In this document: positions 6,766 to 13,990 of the stretch, piece after piece
Numbering within the stretch: position 1 is the stretch's first letter
Layout: each line of letters opens with the position of its first letter
Program-made: the position numbers and the translations under genes
NCBI GenBank assembly: GCA_017634255.1
Contig: JAGBNT010000052.1
Span: forward strand, 1-16,617
Origin: Lachnospiraceae bacterium
GTDB taxonomy: Bacteria; Bacillota_A; Clostridia; Lachnospirales; Lachnospiraceae
Direction: 5' to 3'
DNA: 16,617 nucleotides
The notes under the pieces: model-generated
Database searches by the model: none
What the model was told of the DNA's origin: nothing
The model's input: only the letters and a program-made list of their open reading frames with translations

Positions 6766-9533
6766 GGAACACACCGGAATTTAAATTTCTTTATGACCGC
6801 GGCGATAAGCAAGAGCCACCCTATCAGCGTAAGCAATAGTCCCTCTCTTATCCAGGGAGTTCTATACTGAAGCCTTATCTCATGCTCCCCGGGTCCGGCT
6901 TCCACACCCATGAAATAGGTATTGACCGATAAAAGCGGCACCTCTGTACCGTCTACGTATGCCCTCCAGCCCGTACTGTGCGGCATCGCTATTTCCACAA
7001 CCGAAGGCTTATCCAGCCTGATCCTGCCCTCAAAGCTGTTTACTCCGAAGGACATGTCCGTCATGGGATATTCGTGCATCGAAGCTATGCCTGCCCTGAT
7101 GCTTTCAGTCGGCAGAGCCACCACATCTATGGAATCGAAATGATAATCTCCCGCAGAACTGAACTCAATCTTTACCTGATCCCCGTCTTTAGGGGTTACA
7201 GTTCCAAGGTTCATTACAAAATTCCGCTGACCGCAATAATATTGATATGATCTGTTGCCGTATCTGAAATCATTTACCCTCTCTTCCCCCAGAAAGGCAG
7301 CCAGATAGGTTGTGATACTATTTTCACGGGTAATATCGTCCACGATTATACCCATTTTTTCCTTTTGTGACATTCCCTGCCACTCCGTATCGGTATATTG
7401 CCCCCTTCTGTTCGTCCCGTGGAAGTCCATATCCGTCACGACCACATATAGCTCCGACTCCGGCGCCTCCTTTAAGGTAAGCACGGCTACAGCTTCGTCC
7501 TTCTTTACCTTAAGAGCCTCAAGACTCCCCTCAATATTCTCTCCCCAGTCTATGTCCTTTAAGACGCTTTTGGATATTGGCTCAAATTCCGCCTCCGGCA
7601 CACCTTCGGCATCTGCCACCGCCCCAAAGAGCATGGCTTCCTGCCTTTGCTCAACCGGAAGCTCCTCTAATTTCTCCGGCGAGATGCGTGCGGTCATTGC
7701 AAAACCGAAGGGCATCGGATTTTCATTTTCATACAGGGTGACATTTCTCCCCCCCGCCTCCATTTTCTTGCCGGTATCATAAAAATCAAACGGGGCTTTT
7801 CTCTCCTTGCCCTCCTCGATCACATAGTATTTCACCGCCGCAACCGCATTCAATATACTCCTGGAATCAAAGCCCGAGGAGTTCCAGGTATGGTTGCACA
7901 GTATTCCGTTATTTAGATAAAAATCGGAATGGTGGGGATTTATAAGGCTGTAGTACATTCCCGTCGTCATCGTGGAGCGAAGCTGCCCGCTGTTTCTGGT
8001 CTCCCTTAAATGCGTTTCGTCCACCCTGTAGAGACTGTCATCCCCGGCTGTCAGCTTATCCAGTCCGAAGCCGTTCCTAAAATCATCCAGATCAGCGCTA
8101 AGATACATGTTTTTAAGGGCTCCGTCATGACCTCCGTAGCCCATGAACTGAAAATATGAATTTATCAGAAGACCGGCTGCTGCGCAAAATGCAATAGCAA
8201 TTCTTAGTAAATTCACGTTTTGAGGAGCCAGCGCCTTTATCATCGCAATTATAACGAAGGTCAGACAAAGGCTTAAGGAGGTTATATATACATTCCCTCC
8301 CCTCTCTATGGGCAAAATGGCGGCAAACAGCAGGTAAACCCCGGCAGCTGCCGCAAGTATCGTAAGCCTCCGGGCGGAGAGGTCTTCAAATTCGTAAAGG
8401 AGCTTGGATATAATATATGATACCGCAAGATCATAAATGAAGACCCACCTGTTGTTGGTATAGGCGAAGGCCGTCATCGCAAAGCCGCAGGCAGGTATGA
8501 AAAGCCCAAGGGTTATCATTATAAACAATACCTTGCTGCGCTTATATTTTCCTCTTATTAAGAACATCAGCACCACTGAGAGGAAGGCTACCGCCGTATA
8601 TCCCATAGCAGTCCAGCCCTCTGCAGAGACAAAGCCCAAAAAGGCGCTCGGGAACCTGAAATAGTAGGCTCCGTCATAGGCAAGGGCAACCTCCTTGCTC
8701 TCCCCGTATCGCCCTGCCGTCATAAGCTGCATTATGACCGGCAGAAGGATAAACGCAGAAAGCAGAAGGGCTTCGATATAGCTTATAAAGAAGCGCATAA
8801 AGGTTTTAAAAATATCCGAGCCCCTTAAGGGTCTTACCTCGGTAAAGTACCTGAAGAGCGTATATGCGACAGCAGCAACCACAGCCATATACAGGAAGTA
8901 AAAGTTCATTGTGGCTATGAGACCTGTTGAAATAATAAGCATGTACGGCTTGCCCTTATCCAGAATAAGGTCTGAGCCAAGGAGCATATACGGCAGACAG
9001 AGCACCGGTATCATAAAGTTACATTCACTGCTTCCGAATACCATCGGGAACATGGAAAATGTGTAGATATAGGCGCCGGTCAGGGAGCCCAGCCTTCCCG
9101 CCCTGTGATAACGGGCAAACAGGACAAAGCCGAGACCGGTGAGGTATGACTTTACAAAATAGACAAAGGTAAAGACTCCTCCGAACATGCTTTCAGGAAA
9201 AAATATCGAAATTATCCCGAAGGGGTCCGCAAAACCGTACATATTAAGTGTGGTGATCGTATCATCTCCGAAGCCTATGGCGGGCTCCCACATCTTAAGG
9301 TTTATCCCGTTTCCCGAAAGCAGGGACTTGAGAAAATCCTTATATATCCTTGAGGATGCGACAAAGCCGGAATAATACTGGGTTATTCCGTCGTGCCCTA
9401 CGACGGTGGTTCTGCCGGTTAATAGAATGTAGCAGAACATTCCGAAGAAAAGTACGAGAAAGCCTAAGGTATAACAGATATATAACGCCGAGGGCTTTTT
9501 AAGAAAACTCTTTAGAGCTGCCGTCTTAGTCAT
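6762..9533 (-). CDS. YfhO-family polytopic membrane protein (putative GT-C glycosyltransferase)
   Basis: The 923 residues have an N-terminal membrane segment (about 14-38), a first outside loop with GHDGITQYY (46-54) typical of GT-C-like proteins, many further membrane segments to about residue 480, and a large extracytoplasmic domain (about 490-890). That domain ends in the YfhO-type segment HSTGWRAYVDG...GPGEHEIRLQYRTPW, followed by a last membrane segment (about 897-917) and a basic tail. Bacillus YfhO and Listeria relatives act with CsbB-type enzymes in glycosylating envelope polymers; here the substrate is unknown and no csbB-like gene is in view. The start ATG overlaps the previous gene's stop (ATGA) with GGGAGGGAG just upstream. 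Confidence 0.85.
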   Translation of the reverse strand: MTKTAALKSFLKKPSALYICYTLGFLVLFFGMFCYILLTGRTTVVGHDGITQYYSGFVASSRIYKDFLKSLLSGNGINLKMWEPAIGFGDDTITTLNMYGFADPFGIISIFFPESMFGGVFTFVYFVKSYLTGLGFVLFARYHRAGRLGSLTGAYIYTFSMFPMVFGSSECNFMIPVLCLPYMLLGSDLILDKGKPYMLIISTGLIATMNFYFLYMAVVAAVAYTLFRYFTEVRPLRGSDIFKTFMRFFISYIEALLLSAFILLPVIMQLMTAGRYGESKEVALAYDGAYYFRFPSAFLGFVSAEGWTAMGYTAVAFLSVVLMFLIRGKYKRSKVLFIMITLGLFIPACGFAMTAFAYTNNRWVFIYDLAVSYIISKLLYEFEDLSARRLTILAAAAGVYLLFAAILPIERGGNVYITSLSLCLTFVIIAMIKALAPQNVNLLRIAIAFCAAAGLLINSYFQFMGYGGHDGALKNMYLSADLDDFRNGFGLDKLTAGDDSLYRVDETHLRETRNSGQLRSTMTTGMYYSLINPHHSDFYLNNGILCNHTWNSSGFDSRSILNAVAAVKYYVIEEGKERKAPFDFYDTGKKMEAGGRNVTLYENENPMPFGFAMTARISPEKLEELPVEQRQEAMLFGAVADAEGVPEAEFEPISKSVLKDIDWGENIEGSLEALKVKKDEAVAVLTLKEAPESELYVVVTDMDFHGTNRRGQYTDTEWQGMSQKEKMGIIVDDITRENSITTYLAAFLGEERVNDFRYGNRSYQYYCGQRNFVMNLGTVTPKDGDQVKIEFSSAGDYHFDSIDVVALPTESIRAGIASMHEYPMTDMSFGVNSFEGRIRLDKPSVVEIAMPHSTGWRAYVDGTEVPLLSVNTYFMGVEAGPGEHEIRLQYRTPWIREGLLLTLIGWLLLIAAVIKKFKFRCVP

Positions 9534-10297
9534 AGGCTCCCTCCCCGCAGCAGAATGTCCGCGATGGATATGAGGCTCCCGTAGATATTGCCGCTGTTTA
9601 CATACAGCGAATTGACCCCGTCTCCCTCGAAGATGGAAAACTCAAAGAAGCAGGTTATCAGGTTGGCATAGAGGATAAAGAAAAGAAGGAGCGGCATAAA
9701 AAGCCTCCCGTCTATGAGCCCCTTTTCCTTCATTACCATAAGCGCCGCAAGCATCAGCAAAGGCATCGATATATAGCAGATTTCCTTCGCGTCCATGCCC
9801 GAAAGCCAGCGAAAAACGGCGTTTAGTGCATCGCCCCGCAAAAGATTGATCATAAGCGGAAGACTGAGTGCGGCTATAATGAGAGCCGGGATAGTCTTTT
9901 TCTTTTTAAACAGCATTACTGCAAGGGGCAGCAGGAGCATCATCAGGATAAGGTCGGGATGCGAATAGCCGATTATGACCGTAAAGCCTGAAAACATATA
10001 TACGAGGGCAAGGGGGATAAAGAACTCCTCCTTAACCTTAAACTGCCTAAGCATTAAGACCAGCGAAAGCCCGGAGAGAAAAACGAAAAATAAGATCATC
10101 ATATCGTATACAAGGTCCGGCGCCACCGGAGGAACATAGGCATAGGCATAGCCCATTGCGGCTGCCAGATAGTAATCCGTTATCACTCCGTCCTTTAACA
10201 GAAAGGATGTCCTGTAAAGTGCAAAATATCCCACATTAAAAACGGCGAACAGTATAAACAGCGCCGTATAGCTTATAAAAAACTTCCTTTTATTCAT
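9530..10297 (-). CDS. Short membrane protein resembling the N-terminal part of YfhO
   Basis: A 255-residue very hydrophobic protein with about seven membrane segments. Its first loop has KDGVITDYY (35-43), which lines up with HDGITQYY of the 923-residue neighbour, and LALVYMFSGFTVIIGYSHPD (96-115) lines up with the neighbour's YIYTFSMFPMVFGSSE segment. It lacks the rest of the membrane core and the outside C-terminal domain. It ends cleanly in an ATGA overlap with the YfhO gene, so it looks like a kept gene rather than debris, perhaps a partner subunit. The ribosome binding site is poor (ACAGG about 10 nt upstream, inside a hairpin arm). The relationship to YfhO is read by eye and is tentative. 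Confidence 0.7.
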   Translation of the reverse strand: MNKRKFFISYTALFILFAVFNVGYFALYRTSFLLKDGVITDYYLAAAMGYAYAYVPPVAPDLVYDMMILFFVFLSGLSLVLMLRQFKVKEEFFIPLALVYMFSGFTVIIGYSHPDLILMMLLLPLAVMLFKKKKTIPALIIAALSLPLMINLLRGDALNAVFRWLSGMDAKEICYISMPLLMLAALMVMKEKGLIDGRLFMPLLLFFILYANLITCFFEFSIFEGDGVNSLYVNSGNIYGSLISIADILLRGGSL

Positions 10298-10301
10298 TAT
10301 T

Positions 10302-10331
10302 AAAAAACCTGTGCATCACTGTAATGTCAGG
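10302..10331 (-). terminator. Terminator-like leader hairpin (possible attenuator)
   Basis: On the minus strand CCTG (10331-10328) pairs with CAGG (10311-10308), and between them CATTA pairs with TGATG (one G-U) around a CAG loop. TTTTTT (10307-10302) follows directly. The structure sits between the promoter and the start codon at 10297, and its 3' arm contains the only Shine-Dalgarno-like sequence. It could limit both transcription and translation of the YfhO pair. Confidence 0.45.
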
Positions 10332-10356
10332 GTAACAAGTCCCTTTAACCCCTAAC

Positions 10357-10385
10357 ATTATAGCAACACACAGGCATATTTACAA
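10357..10385 (-). promoter_or_regulatory. Sigma-A-type promoter of the YfhO pair
   Basis: TTGTAA (10385-10380) and TATAAT (10362-10357) are separated by 17 nt, about 60 nt upstream of the 255-residue gene. The sequence after the -10, GTTAGGG, is identical to that after the gap -10. The promoter starts about 43 nt after the tpiA stop codon. Confidence 0.7.
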
Positions 10386-10428
10386 GAATCCGCAGTTTAA
10401 ACGTTTGCAGTTAAACTATTGCAGCTTA

Positions 10429-11175
10429 TTAAGCGTTTACGATCTTTCCGAAGTCAGGCTTAAGGCTTGCGCCGCCGATGAGACCTCCGTCGATATTGGG
10501 CTTGGAAAGCAGCTCTGCAGCATTGCCGGCATTCATGGAGCCGCCGTACTGGATGCGAACCTCGTCAGCTGTAGCCTGATCATAGAGCTCGGCGATAAGG
10601 TTACGGATAAGACCGCAGACCTCCTCCGCCTGATCGGCTGTAGCGGTCTCTCCTGTTCCGATAGCCCAGATAGGCTCGTAAGCGATTACCAGCTTCTTTA
10701 CCTGATCAGCGGTAACTCCGTCCAGATCCCAGGTGATCTGTCTCTTTATCCACTCCTTATAGGTGTCAGCCTTACGAAGGGCAAGGGACTCGCCGCAGCA
10801 AAGGATGGGTGTAAGACCTGATGCGAAAGCCTTCTTAACCTTCTGGTTGATAAGAACGTCATTTTCCCCGAAGATATCTCTTCTCTCGGAGTGACCGATG
10901 ATGATATACTCAACACCTGCCTCCTTGAGCATCGGTGCGGAGATCTCTCCCGTGAAAGCTCCCTTATCCTCAATATAGAAGTTCTCTGCTCCTACATGTA
11001 CATTGGTACCCTGTACAGCCTCTGCAACGGGGCAGATATCAATAGCGGGAACACAGTAAACCACATCTACCGCATCATTCTTAACAAGGTCCTTAAGCTC
11101 ATTACATAAAGCCACTGCCTCGCTGGGACTCTTGTTCATCTTCCAGTTTCCGGCGATAATTCTTCTACGTGCCAT
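10429..11175 (-). CDS. tpiA: Triosephosphate isomerase
   Basis: Interconverts dihydroxyacetone phosphate and glyceraldehyde 3-phosphate in glycolysis; cytoplasmic, usually a dimer. The 248 residues have the substrate-binding NWKMN (10-14, Lys12), the catalytic His95 in IIGHSERR, the catalytic Glu167 in AYEPIWAIGTG (166-176) and the phosphate-binding IQYGGSMN and GLIGGASL segments. The ATG has AAGGAG seven to eight nt upstream. It is the last gene of gap-pgk-tpiA, separated from pgk by 156 nt that carry a palindromic element. No convincing terminator follows; a 7-bp AT-only-rich stem at 10394-10417 lacks a U-tract. Confidence 0.97.
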   Translation of the reverse strand: MARRRIIAGNWKMNKSPSEAVALCNELKDLVKNDAVDVVYCVPAIDICPVAEAVQGTNVHVGAENFYIEDKGAFTGEISAPMLKEAGVEYIIIGHSERRDIFGENDVLINQKVKKAFASGLTPILCCGESLALRKADTYKEWIKRQITWDLDGVTADQVKKLVIAYEPIWAIGTGETATADQAEEVCGLIRNLIAELYDQATADEVRIQYGGSMNAGNAAELLSKPNIDGGLIGGASLKPDFGKIVNA

Positions 11176-11220
11176 TATTCTTTCTCCTTTTCCTTACTTT
11201 CTTTTATTAAGCCATGCTTT

Positions 11221-11312
11221 CGAATATTGGCTTAGTACAAGGAAGGTGAGGCGAAGGTGTACGCCTTTAGGTACATCGAGCCTCGCCTGACGCAGTAATC
11301 AGCCAATATTCG
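11221..11312. repeat. 92-bp palindromic element (MITE/REP-like) between pgk and tpiA
   Basis: Perfect 12-bp terminal inverted repeats CGAATATTGGCT (11221-11232) and AGCCAATATTCG (11301-11312) enclose further imperfect pairing: AGGCGA (left, near 11249-11254) with TCGCCT (right, near 11283-11288), and an apical TGTAC/GTACA stem with an 8-nt loop. The transcript would fold into one long, branched-free rod. It encodes no protein and I see no clear target-site duplication. It may be a small mobile or repeated element, or an mRNA processing/stability structure within the glycolytic transcript. Confidence 0.6.
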
Positions 11313-11331
11313 GGAGCCGTAAATCATTAAA

Positions 11332-12558
11332 TTATTTATTATCAGCGGCCATAACTCCGGGAAGCTCTTTACCCTCCAGGAACTCAAGGGAAGCGCCGCC
11401 GCCGGTGGAAATATGGGTCATCTTGTCGCCAAAGCCAAGGTTATTTACCGCTGCTGCAGAATCGCCGCCGCCGATGATCGTGGTAGCGTCCGTATCTGCA
11501 AGAGACTGAGCCACTGCGATGGTTCCCTTTGCAAGAACGGGATTTTCAGAAACGCCCATAGGTCCGTTCCATACAACGGTCTTGGCACTCTTAACCGCAT
11601 CTGCATATGTCTTCTGGGTCTCGGGTCCGATATCCAGACCTTCCTTGTCATCCGGAATAGCATCCGTAGGGAATACCTCTGTCTTTAAATTGGGATCGTC
11701 GATGGGATCCGGGAAGGAGTCAGCAGCAACCGTATCTGTGGGAAGCAGGAGCTTCTTGCCGAGCTTCTCCGCCTTCTCCATCATCTCCTTACAGTAATCG
11801 AGCTTTGTATCGTCTACAAGGGACTTGCCGACCTTTCCGCCCTTTGCCTTTACAAAGGTATAAGCCATGCCGCCGCCGATGATCAAGGTATCGCACTTAT
11901 TCAAAAGGTTGTCGATAACCGCCAGCTTATCTGCAACCTTTGCGCCTCCGAGGATGGCTACGAAAGGACGAACGGGATTTTCAACTGCATTGCCGAGGAA
12001 ATCAATCTCCTTCTTCATAAGATAACCAACCGTGCAGGCACCGCCCTTTTCACGGATAAACTTCGTAACGCCTTCTACAGAAGCATGAGCCCTGTGAGAA
12101 GAGCCGAAAGCATCGCAAACATAATCATCAGCCAGATCAGCCAGCTCCTTTGAGAAGCCCTCGCCGTTCTTTGTCTCATCAGCTCCGCGGAAACGTGTAT
12201 TCTGCAGCAGAATAACATCTCCGTCGTTCATAGCTTCAACCGCCTTTGTAGCAGCCTCACCCGTTACGTTGTCGTCGTTTATGAACTTAACCTCTTTGCC
12301 GAGCTTCTCTGTAAGCCTCTTGGCAACAGGAGCAAGTGACTCTCCCTCGTTGGGGCCGTTCTTAACCTTTCCAAGATGAGAGCATAAGATAACCTTTCCG
12401 CCGTCGTTAATAAGCTTCTTTATTGTGGGAAGAGCCGCAACTATACGGGTCTCATCGGTGATCTCACCAGCCTTTAAGGGTACGTTAAAGTCGCAGCGAA
12501 CCAGAACCCTCCTGCCCTTTACATTAATATCATCAACAGTCTTCTTATTTAATGCCAT
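11332..12558 (-). CDS. pgk: Phosphoglycerate kinase
   Basis: Transfers phosphate from 1,3-bisphosphoglycerate to ADP, an ATP-forming step of glycolysis; a cytoplasmic monomer. The 408 residues match the bacterial family. Substrate-domain motifs RCDFNVP (21-27) and SHLGK (60-64), the QNTRF segment, and nucleotide-domain motifs [12 protein letters not shown] and GGGDSAAAV (363-371) are present. The ATG at 12558 is preceded by AAAGGAG. This ribosome binding site with ATGGCA is the last of three copies in the 182 nt upstream. I see no convincing own promoter, so expression probably depends on read-through past the gap terminator. Confidence 0.97.
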   Translation of the reverse strand: MALNKKTVDDINVKGRRVLVRCDFNVPLKAGEITDETRIVAALPTIKKLINDGGKVILCSHLGKVKNGPNEGESLAPVAKRLTEKLGKEVKFINDDNVTGEAATKAVEAMNDGDVILLQNTRFRGADETKNGEGFSKELADLADDYVCDAFGSSHRAHASVEGVTKFIREKGGACTVGYLMKKEIDFLGNAVENPVRPFVAILGGAKVADKLAVIDNLLNKCDTLIIGGGMAYTFVKAKGGKVGKSLVDDTKLDYCKEMMEKAEKLGKKLLLPTDTVAADSFPDPIDDPNLKTEVFPTDAIPDDKEGLDIGPETQKTYADAVKSAKTVVWNGPMGVSENPVLAKGTIAVAQSLADTDATTIIGGGDSAAAVNNLGFGDKMTHISTGGGASLEFLEGKELPGVMAADNK

Positions 12559-12570
12559 TACTATCTCCTT

Positions 12571-12639
12571 TCAAAACATAGTGTCCAATTTGCACAGCAA
12601 ATTGGCTAGAGATGGCTCGTTATGTTTGTATTCCTTCAT
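12571..12639 (-). CDS. Possible 22-codon upstream ORF before pgk
   Basis: A short ORF starts at ATG 12639, overlapping by ATGA the two-codon ORF ATG GCA TGA that begins at 12644. It ends at TGA 12573-12571, immediately at the pgk Shine-Dalgarno. AAGGAG lies 11 nt upstream. The predicted peptide MKEYKHNEPSLANLLCKLDT... resembles no known protein and is read in a different frame from the upstream ORF at 12729, so peptide sequence is not conserved between repeat units. Its position could matter more than its product. Confidence 0.15.
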   Translation of the reverse strand: MKEYKHNEPSLANLLCKLDTMF

Positions 12640-12645
12640 GCCATC

Positions 12646-12729
12646 TCAATCTCCTTTCAAAACATAGTGACCAATTTGCACAGCAAATTGGCTAGATGGC
12701 TCACAGTGTGCACGATCCTGACATGCCAT
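12646..12729 (-). CDS. Possible 27-codon upstream ORF before pgk
   Basis: ATG GCA at 12729 has AAGGA seven nt upstream and opens a 27-codon frame (MACQDRAHCEPSSQFAVQIG...) ending in TGA at 12648-12646, one nt before the next ATGGCA. Its last codons form the Shine-Dalgarno of the next unit. The ATG is within the arm of a predicted hairpin. No similarity to a known peptide is recognised; it may be a leader ORF or an accident of the repeat. Confidence 0.2.
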   Translation of the reverse strand: MACQDRAHCEPSSQFAVQIGHYVLKGD

Positions 12730-12741
12730 CTTTATTTCCTT

Positions 12742-12775
12742 TCAAAAGAAAGCCCGGTCCACTCTGGACCGGACC
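12742..12775 (-). terminator. Intrinsic terminator after gap
   Basis: On the minus strand CCGGTCCA (12772-12765) and TGGACCGG (12761-12754) form a perfect 8-bp stem around GAG, extended outward by three pairs including G-U wobbles, followed by CTTTCTTTTG. It lies 45 nt after the gap stop codon and before pgk. The interrupted U-tract suggests partial read-through into pgk-tpiA. Confidence 0.8.
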
Positions 12776-12820
12776 TCTTCTATTTACATACTATTCTAAA
12801 ACAGATTTTTCAGAAAACTC

Positions 12821-13837
12821 TTACTTTAAGAGGCTTCCGAAGTGCTTGATGGTACGAACCATCTGGCTGGTATAAGAATTTTCGTTGTCATACCAAGAAA
12901 CTACCTGAACCTGAGTTGTGCCGTTGTCAAGAGGAAGAACCATGGTCTGGGTAGCATCAAATAGTGAACCGTATCTCATACCAACGATATCGGATGAAAC
13001 GATCTCATCCTCGTTGTAGCCAAAGCTCTCGTTTGAAGCAGCCTTCATAGCAGCGTTGATCTCTTCCTTGGTAACTGTGCCCTCAACAACAGCTGTAAGG
13101 ATAGTTGTTGAACCAGTGGGGGTAGGAACACGCTGAGCAGCTCCGATGAGCTTTCCGTTAAGCTCAGGGATAACAAGACCGATAGCCTTTGCAGCACCTG
13201 TGCTGTTGGGAACGATATTAACTGCTGCTGCACGTGAACGTCTCTTGTCGCCCTTCCTCTGAGGTCCGTCAAGTGTCATCTGATCGCCTGTATAAGCGTG
13301 GATCGTGCACATGATACCGGACTTGATGGGCTTGCAGTCATTAAGAGCCTTAGCCATGGGAGCAAGGCAGTTTGTCGTGCAGGATGCAGCAGAGATGATC
13401 TTGTCATCAGCTGTAAGTGTCTGATGGTTAACGTTATATACGATAGTAGGCAGATCGTTGCCGGCAGGAGCGGAAATTATAACGTGCTTGGCACCTGCAT
13501 CGATGTGAGCCTGAGCCTTATCCTTGGATGTATAGAAACCTGTGCACTCAAGAACGACGTCAACTCCGAGATCCTTCCAAGGAAGGTTCTTAGCGTCAGA
13601 CTCCTTGTAGATAGTGATTTTCTTTCCGTCAACGGTGATAGAATCTTCGCCGCAGGAAACCTTGTCACAAAGCTCATAGCGTCCCTGTGTTGAGTCATAC
13701 TTTAAAAGATGAGCGAGCATCTCAGGGCTGGTAAGATCGTTGATAGCTACGATTTCAAAACCCTCTGCACCGAACATCTGTCTGAATGCAAGACGTCCAA
13801 TACGTCCAAATCCATTGATTGCAACTTTTACTGCCAT
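12821..13837 (-). CDS. gap: Glyceraldehyde-3-phosphate dehydrogenase (NAD-dependent type)
   Basis: Oxidises and phosphorylates glyceraldehyde 3-phosphate to 1,3-bisphosphoglycerate, reducing NAD; cytoplasmic tetramer. The 338 residues have the Rossmann motif NGFGRIGR (8-15), Asp34 in AINDLTS, which favours NAD, the catalytic ASCTTNC (151-157, Cys153), His180 in [10 protein letters not shown], and the C-terminal WYDNENSY. The ATG at 13837 is chosen because AGGAGG (13845-13850) lies seven nt upstream; the same frame stays open 24 codons further but without family similarity. It has its own promoter and a 5' stem-loop, and is followed by a terminator, which should give more gap than pgk-tpiA transcript. 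Confidence 0.97.
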   Translation of the reverse strand: MAVKVAINGFGRIGRLAFRQMFGAEGFEIVAINDLTSPEMLAHLLKYDSTQGRYELCDKVSCGEDSITVDGKKITIYKESDAKNLPWKDLGVDVVLECTGFYTSKDKAQAHIDAGAKHVIISAPAGNDLPTIVYNVNHQTLTADDKIISAASCTTNCLAPMAKALNDCKPIKSGIMCTIHAYTGDQMTLDGPQRKGDKRRSRAAAVNIVPNSTGAAKAIGLVIPELNGKLIGAAQRVPTPTGSTTILTAVVEGTVTKEEINAAMKAASNESFGYNEDEIVSSDIVGMRYGSLFDATQTMVLPLDNGTTQVQVVSWYDNENSYTSQMVRTIKHFGSLLK

Positions 13838-13873
13838 TTTGAATCCTCCTGAAATGAATAAAATTAAGTTTAG

Positions 13874-13895
13874 GCGGACTGCTGACTCAGTCCGC
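13874..13895 (-). promoter_or_regulatory. Stem-loop at the 5' end of the gap mRNA
   Basis: GCGGACTG (13895-13888 on the minus strand) pairs perfectly with CAGTCCGC (13881-13874) around a 6-nt loop. It begins about 6-9 nt after the predicted transcription start and about 24 nt before the Shine-Dalgarno. No U-tract follows directly, so it is not a terminator. Stem-loops at the extreme 5' end often protect mRNAs from decay; that role is inferred here. Confidence 0.6.
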
Positions 13896-13907
13896 GATTG
13901 CCCTAAC

Positions 13908-13936
13908 ATTGTACTTTAAATGCATATAAAATTCAA
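13908..13936 (-). promoter_or_regulatory. Sigma-A-type promoter of gap
   Basis: TTGAAT (13936-13931) and TACAAT (13913-13908) are separated by 17 nt, with transcription expected to start at about 13901-13904, giving a leader of roughly 65 nt. It lies in the 153-nt space between gap and the upstream PTPS-related gene. Confidence 0.7.
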
Positions 13937-13990
13937 GGGTAATTCGCAACTTTAATTAAAATCCTTTCGATGCTGACCTTGTAAGAGCAT

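Larger units (their letters stand above)
12563..12748 (-). repeat. Tandem repeats of the pgk translation-start module with paired hairpins
   Basis: Two nearly identical units begin at 12563 and 12649 (period 86), with a third partial copy at 12734-12748 (period 85). In transcription order each has TTTTGAAAGGAGAT (AAAGGAAAT in the first copy), four nt, then ATGGC. The two upstream copies then have a hairpin pairing AGATGGC with GCCATCT (12725-12731 with 12694-12700; 12640-12647 with 12609-12616, the latter 8 bp), and a 9-bp hairpin CCAATTTGC/GCAAATTGG with a 3-nt loop (12671-12691; 12585-12605). The 24- and 23-nt loops of the first hairpins are unrelated, whereas the arms are conserved. The last copy supplies the real pgk start. 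Confidence 0.75.

Noticed and set aside
10394..10417. Terminator after tpiA
   Set aside because: The 7-bp stem is AT-rich with a 10-nt loop and is followed by GCGGATTC, with no U-tract.
12585..12691. The CCAATTTGC/GCAAATTGG hairpins as intrinsic terminators
   Set aside because: Each is followed by a mixed CACTATG sequence, not by a U-tract, and both lie upstream of pgk in its leader.
12563..12748. CRISPR array
   Set aside because: Only two full units with an 86-bp period, with internal hairpins and start signals and no spacer pattern or cas genes.
13838..13909. 24-residue N-terminal extension of gap
   Set aside because: The extension covers the perfect AGGAGG, the leader stem-loop and the end of the -10 region, and does not resemble GAPDH.
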